A DNA stretch of 7,552 nucleotides from Pseudomonadota bacterium (GTDB lineage Bacteria > Pseudomonadota > Gammaproteobacteria > Burkholderiales > SHXO01). The notes beneath the pieces were generated by a model that worked only from the letters and a program-made list of their open reading frames with translations, was not told the origin of the DNA and did not search any database. The stretch lies in the NCBI GenBank assembly GCA_023430065.1, contig JAEZCG010000222.1, positions 1 through 7,552 on the forward strand. The letters run 5' to 3'. Position numbers and translations under genes: made by a program. Shown piece after piece: positions 5,992 through 7,552 of the stretch (positions are counted from its first letter, which is position 1; each line of letters starts with the position of its first letter).

Positions 5992-6726
5992 TTGGACACG
6001 ATTTCTCGACGCAGATTCCTGATGGGAGCGGGGGTCATGGCCTTGGCGGCGGGCACTACGCTCGCAGTGGGCCGCGCACGCGCGGATGCAACCACGAAGA
6101 TCGACGAGAAGGACGCGCTGCTGGTCATCGATGTGCAGAACTGCTTCGTGCCCGGAGGCAGCCTGGCGGTGAAAGGGGGCGACGAGATCGTGCCGCTCAT
6201 CAACCAGATCGCAAAGAAATTCCCGAACGTGGTGCTCACCCAGGACTGGCATACGGCCGACCACGTGTCGTTCGCATCACAGCATGAAGGAAAGAACCCG
6301 TTCGAGGCGGTCGAGCTGAACTACGGCAATCAGGTGCTGTGGCCGGACCACTGCGTGCAGGGCACCGAAGGTGCCGAGCTGGTGAAAGGCATCGACATTC
6401 CGCACGCCCAGTTGATCATCCGCAAGGGCTTCCACCGGGAAGTCGACAGTTACTCCGCTTTCCTCGAGGCGGACCGGAAGACGCAGACGGGGCTGGCCGG
6501 CTACCTCAAGGGCCGAAAGATCAGACGCGTCTACCTCTGCGGGCTGGCGACCGACTACTGCGTCGCCTGGTCCGCGCTGGATGCGCGCAAGTTCGGATTT
6601 CAGGCGGTCGTCATCGAAGACGCGTCGCGCGGCATCGACCTCAATGGCTCGCTCGCCGCAGCGTGGAAAGACATGGAGAGGGCCGGGGTGAAGCGCATCC
6701 AGGCCGCCGACCTGCCGAGCGCTTGA
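5992..6726 (+). CDS. Tat-exported nicotinamidase-like hydrolase (isochorismatase superfamily)
   Basis: This 244-residue protein probably deamidates nicotinamide, or a similar amide, to the acid. The N-terminus SRRRFLM (5-11), a hydrophobic stretch, then ARA before D32 form a twin-arginine signal peptide, so the folded, metal-loaded enzyme should reach the periplasm. The mature part is a complete PncA-type domain. The catalytic triad is D47 (VIDVQNCF), K145 (IIRKG) and C190 (ATDYC). The metal ligands are D85, H87 and H91 (TQDWHTADH) and H120 (WPDHCVQ). Ordinary PncA enzymes are about 210 residues and cytoplasmic, serving NAD salvage; the extra 31 residues here are the export signal. The gene begins 113 bp after the enamidase gene, perhaps with its own promoter. 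Linkage to an enamidase homologue suggests a catabolic rather than a salvage role. A related amidase of different specificity cannot be excluded. Confidence 0.88.
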   Translation: MDTISRRRFLMGAGVMALAAGTTLAVGRARADATTKIDEKDALLVIDVQNCFVPGGSLAVKGGDEIVPLINQIAKKFPNVVLTQDWHTADHVSFASQHEGKNPFEAVELNYGNQVLWPDHCVQGTEGAELVKGIDIPHAQLIIRKGFHREVDSYSAFLEADRKTQTGLAGYLKGRKIRRVYLCGLATDYCVAWSALDARKFGFQAVVIEDASRGIDLNGSLAAAWKDMERAGVKRIQAADLPSA

Positions 6727-6734
6727 ACCCTGCC

Positions 6735-6773
6735 GCCTGGCGCGCGAGACACGTCCATGTCACGCGCGCAGGC
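6735..6773. terminator. Long GC-rich hairpin between convergent genes
   Basis: Arms 6735-6751 and 6758-6773 form 15 pairs, arranged as 4 + 7 + 4 bp, broken by one bulged G and one A-A mismatch, around a 6-base loop. The hairpin starts 8 bp after the nicotinamidase stop codon and lies 44 bp beyond the end of the convergent methyltransferase gene, a natural place for bidirectional termination. No T-tract follows on either strand, so efficiency as an intrinsic terminator is uncertain. Confidence 0.55.
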
Positions 6774-6817
6774 GCACTACGTCGCGCCATGAGCAAAGGT
6801 GTCAGGCGTTCGCGCCG

Positions 6818-7417
6818 CTAGCGCACGCCGAGCAGCCATATGCCTGCCGCCGCCCAGAAGATCAGCGTACCCACCAGGTTTGCCCAGCCGTTGTTCTGGC
6901 GCAGCAGCTCGCTCTGCCAGTAGATGACCGGATTGCCCTGGTAGGGAGCGCCGGGCAGGAAGCGATGGACCCGCGCGCAGTACGCCTCGTACGGTTGGCC
7001 GAGCGCCGGCCGCAGTCGTCGCTCCTCGCGCTTGACCCGGTTGACCATGTAGAAGTAGTAGAGCACGGTGTAGATGCCGATCAGCCAGGGATTGCCGAGC
7101 AGCATCAGGGCCCCCAGGATGATGAAGTAGCGGCCGAGGTACATCGGGTTGCGCACCAGCGCATAGGGACCGTTGCAGGCGAGGTCGACGTTCTTGTTGA
7201 GGGAGGCGAACGACCACAACTGGATGAACTCGCCGAACATCGACACCGCGAAGCCTGCCCAGAACCATCGAGGCTGCGCAAACCAGATCACCGCGCCGGA
7301 CACGAGGATGCCGAGCGGTACGCGGGCCTTCACGAAGGCGGAGCGAAAGCCGGGGTGGTTGAAGAAGCCGTGAATGGCGTCGAGCATCTTGTTCGTCGTC
7401 ATGTTCGGGACGCTCAT
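6818..7417 (-). CDS. Membrane methyltransferase of the ICMT/PEMT (isoprenylcysteine/phospholipid) family
   Basis: A 199-residue inner-membrane protein that probably uses S-adenosylmethionine to methylate a lipid-like or small hydrophobic substrate. It has about five hydrophobic segments (roughly 33-47, 51-70, 95-108, 110-126 and 179-197). It carries the family's SAM-binding signature: GPYALVRNPMYLG (83-95), then REERRLRPALGQPYEAYCARVHRFLP (130-155), which supplies the EE...G..Y..Y...V.RFLP pattern. Bacterial members are often poorly characterised, and the substrate here is unknown. ATG 7417 gives the longest reading; ATG 7402 is an alternative, and neither has a good SD. An insertion sequence ends just 4 bp upstream of 7417, so the native promoter and RBS, and possibly an original N-terminal extension, may be lost. 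The gene converges on the nicotinamidase gene and shows no functional link to it. Confidence 0.85.
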   Translation of the reverse strand: MSVPNMTTNKMLDAIHGFFNHPGFRSAFVKARVPLGILVSGAVIWFAQPRWFWAGFAVSMFGEFIQLWSFASLNKNVDLACNGPYALVRNPMYLGRYFIILGALMLLGNPWLIGIYTVLYYFYMVNRVKREERRLRPALGQPYEAYCARVHRFLPGAPYQGNPVIYWQSELLRQNNGWANLVGTLIFWAAAGIWLLGVR

Positions 7418-7421
7418 TTTA

Positions 7422-7552
7422 GGCTCTGTTGAATTTCAAGTGGGTTGAGAGGCATGGGGGTTGATCACGCGGAAGTCGAGCTTGCCGGCAATCAAGAAGA
7501 TGACTGTGCGGATGGTCGACATGCGCGTGAACCCGCGGGCGCGGCGCTTGGC
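7422..7552. mobile_element. End of an insertion sequence, possibly ISL3 family (continues beyond the window)
   Basis: The sequence changes character at about 7422, where GGCTCTGTTGAATTTCAAG starts, a plausible IS terminal repeat beginning with GG. Just inside it lies the 3' end of a transposase-like reading frame. ISL3-family elements usually have GG-starting terminal repeats and 8-bp target duplications. The 8 bp next to the end (7414-7421, TCATTTTA) are AT-rich and could be one copy of such a duplication. The other end is outside the window, so neither the repeat nor the duplication can be verified, and the exact boundary is tentative. Confidence 0.6.
7436..7552 (-). CDS. Transposase C-terminal fragment (5' part outside the window)
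   Basis: The last 38 residues of an open frame running in from the window edge read AKRRARGFTRMSTIRTVIFL, then IAGKLDFRVINPHASQPT and a stop. The KxxARGF...I...(Y/F)LIAGKLDF pattern is what I recall from the C-termini of DDE transposases in ISL3-type elements, where this tail follows the catalytic Glu region. No catalytic residue is visible in the part seen, so the family is tentative. The stop codon lies 18 nt before the methyltransferase ATG on the same strand, so transcription from the transposase could read into that gene. Confidence 0.6.
   Translation of the reverse strand, partial: AKRRARGFTRMSTIRTVIFLIAGKLDFRVINPHASQPT

Noticed and set aside
6777..7268. Minus-strand 163-codon frame overlapping the methyltransferase
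   Set aside because: Out-of-frame shadow of the methyltransferase gene, with Arg/Pro/Leu-rich composition and no family motif.

Overview
The window is GC-rich, densely coded chromosomal DNA. Codon use and protein similarity recalled from memory suggest a proteobacterium, most likely a betaproteobacterium of the Burkholderiales/Rhodocyclales type; this is an inference, since no rRNA or other phylogenetic marker is present. I see no tRNA, rRNA or CRISPR array.

Layout. (1) Positions 2-2026, + strand: the C-terminal two thirds of a FadD-type acyl-CoA synthetase, which begins before the window, followed 9 bp later by an SMP-30/gluconolactonase-type enzyme. A hairpin at 2083-2115 lies between this pair and the convergent next block. 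(2) Positions 4503 down to 2201, - strand: three genes in one direction. They are a 75-aa small protein, a 164-aa secreted protein that overlaps its end, and an unusually compact regulator joining a MalT-like ATPase to a BTAD/SARP-type DNA-binding region. The regulator has a strong Shine-Dalgarno sequence separated from its ATG by a 7-bp inverted repeat which, if folded, would restore ideal spacing. (3) Positions 4504-4684: a divergent intergenic region with a perfect 18-bp palindrome, a good operator candidate. (4) Positions 4685-6726, + strand: an amidohydrolase closely resembling enamidase of nicotinate fermentation, then a nicotinamidase-like cysteine hydrolase with a twin-arginine signal peptide and a TTG start. 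(5) Positions 7417 down to 6818, - strand: an ICMT/PEMT-type membrane methyltransferase, convergent with the nicotinamidase across a long hairpin. (6) Positions 7422-7552: the end of an insertion sequence, with the C-terminus of its transposase, lying 4 bp upstream of the methyltransferase ATG.

How the genes may work together. The enamidase and nicotinamidase homologues suggest catabolism of a pyridine carboxamide/carboxylate: nicotinamide deamidated outside the cytoplasm, and a reduced 6-oxonicotinate ring opened inside it. The ring hydroxylase and reductase for such a route are not in this window, so the pathway is inferred. The minus-strand regulator block is divergent from the enamidase gene and could control it through the palindrome. 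The ligase/lactonase pair appears to be a separate acid-activation or lactone-hydrolysis operon whose substrate cannot be read from sequence.
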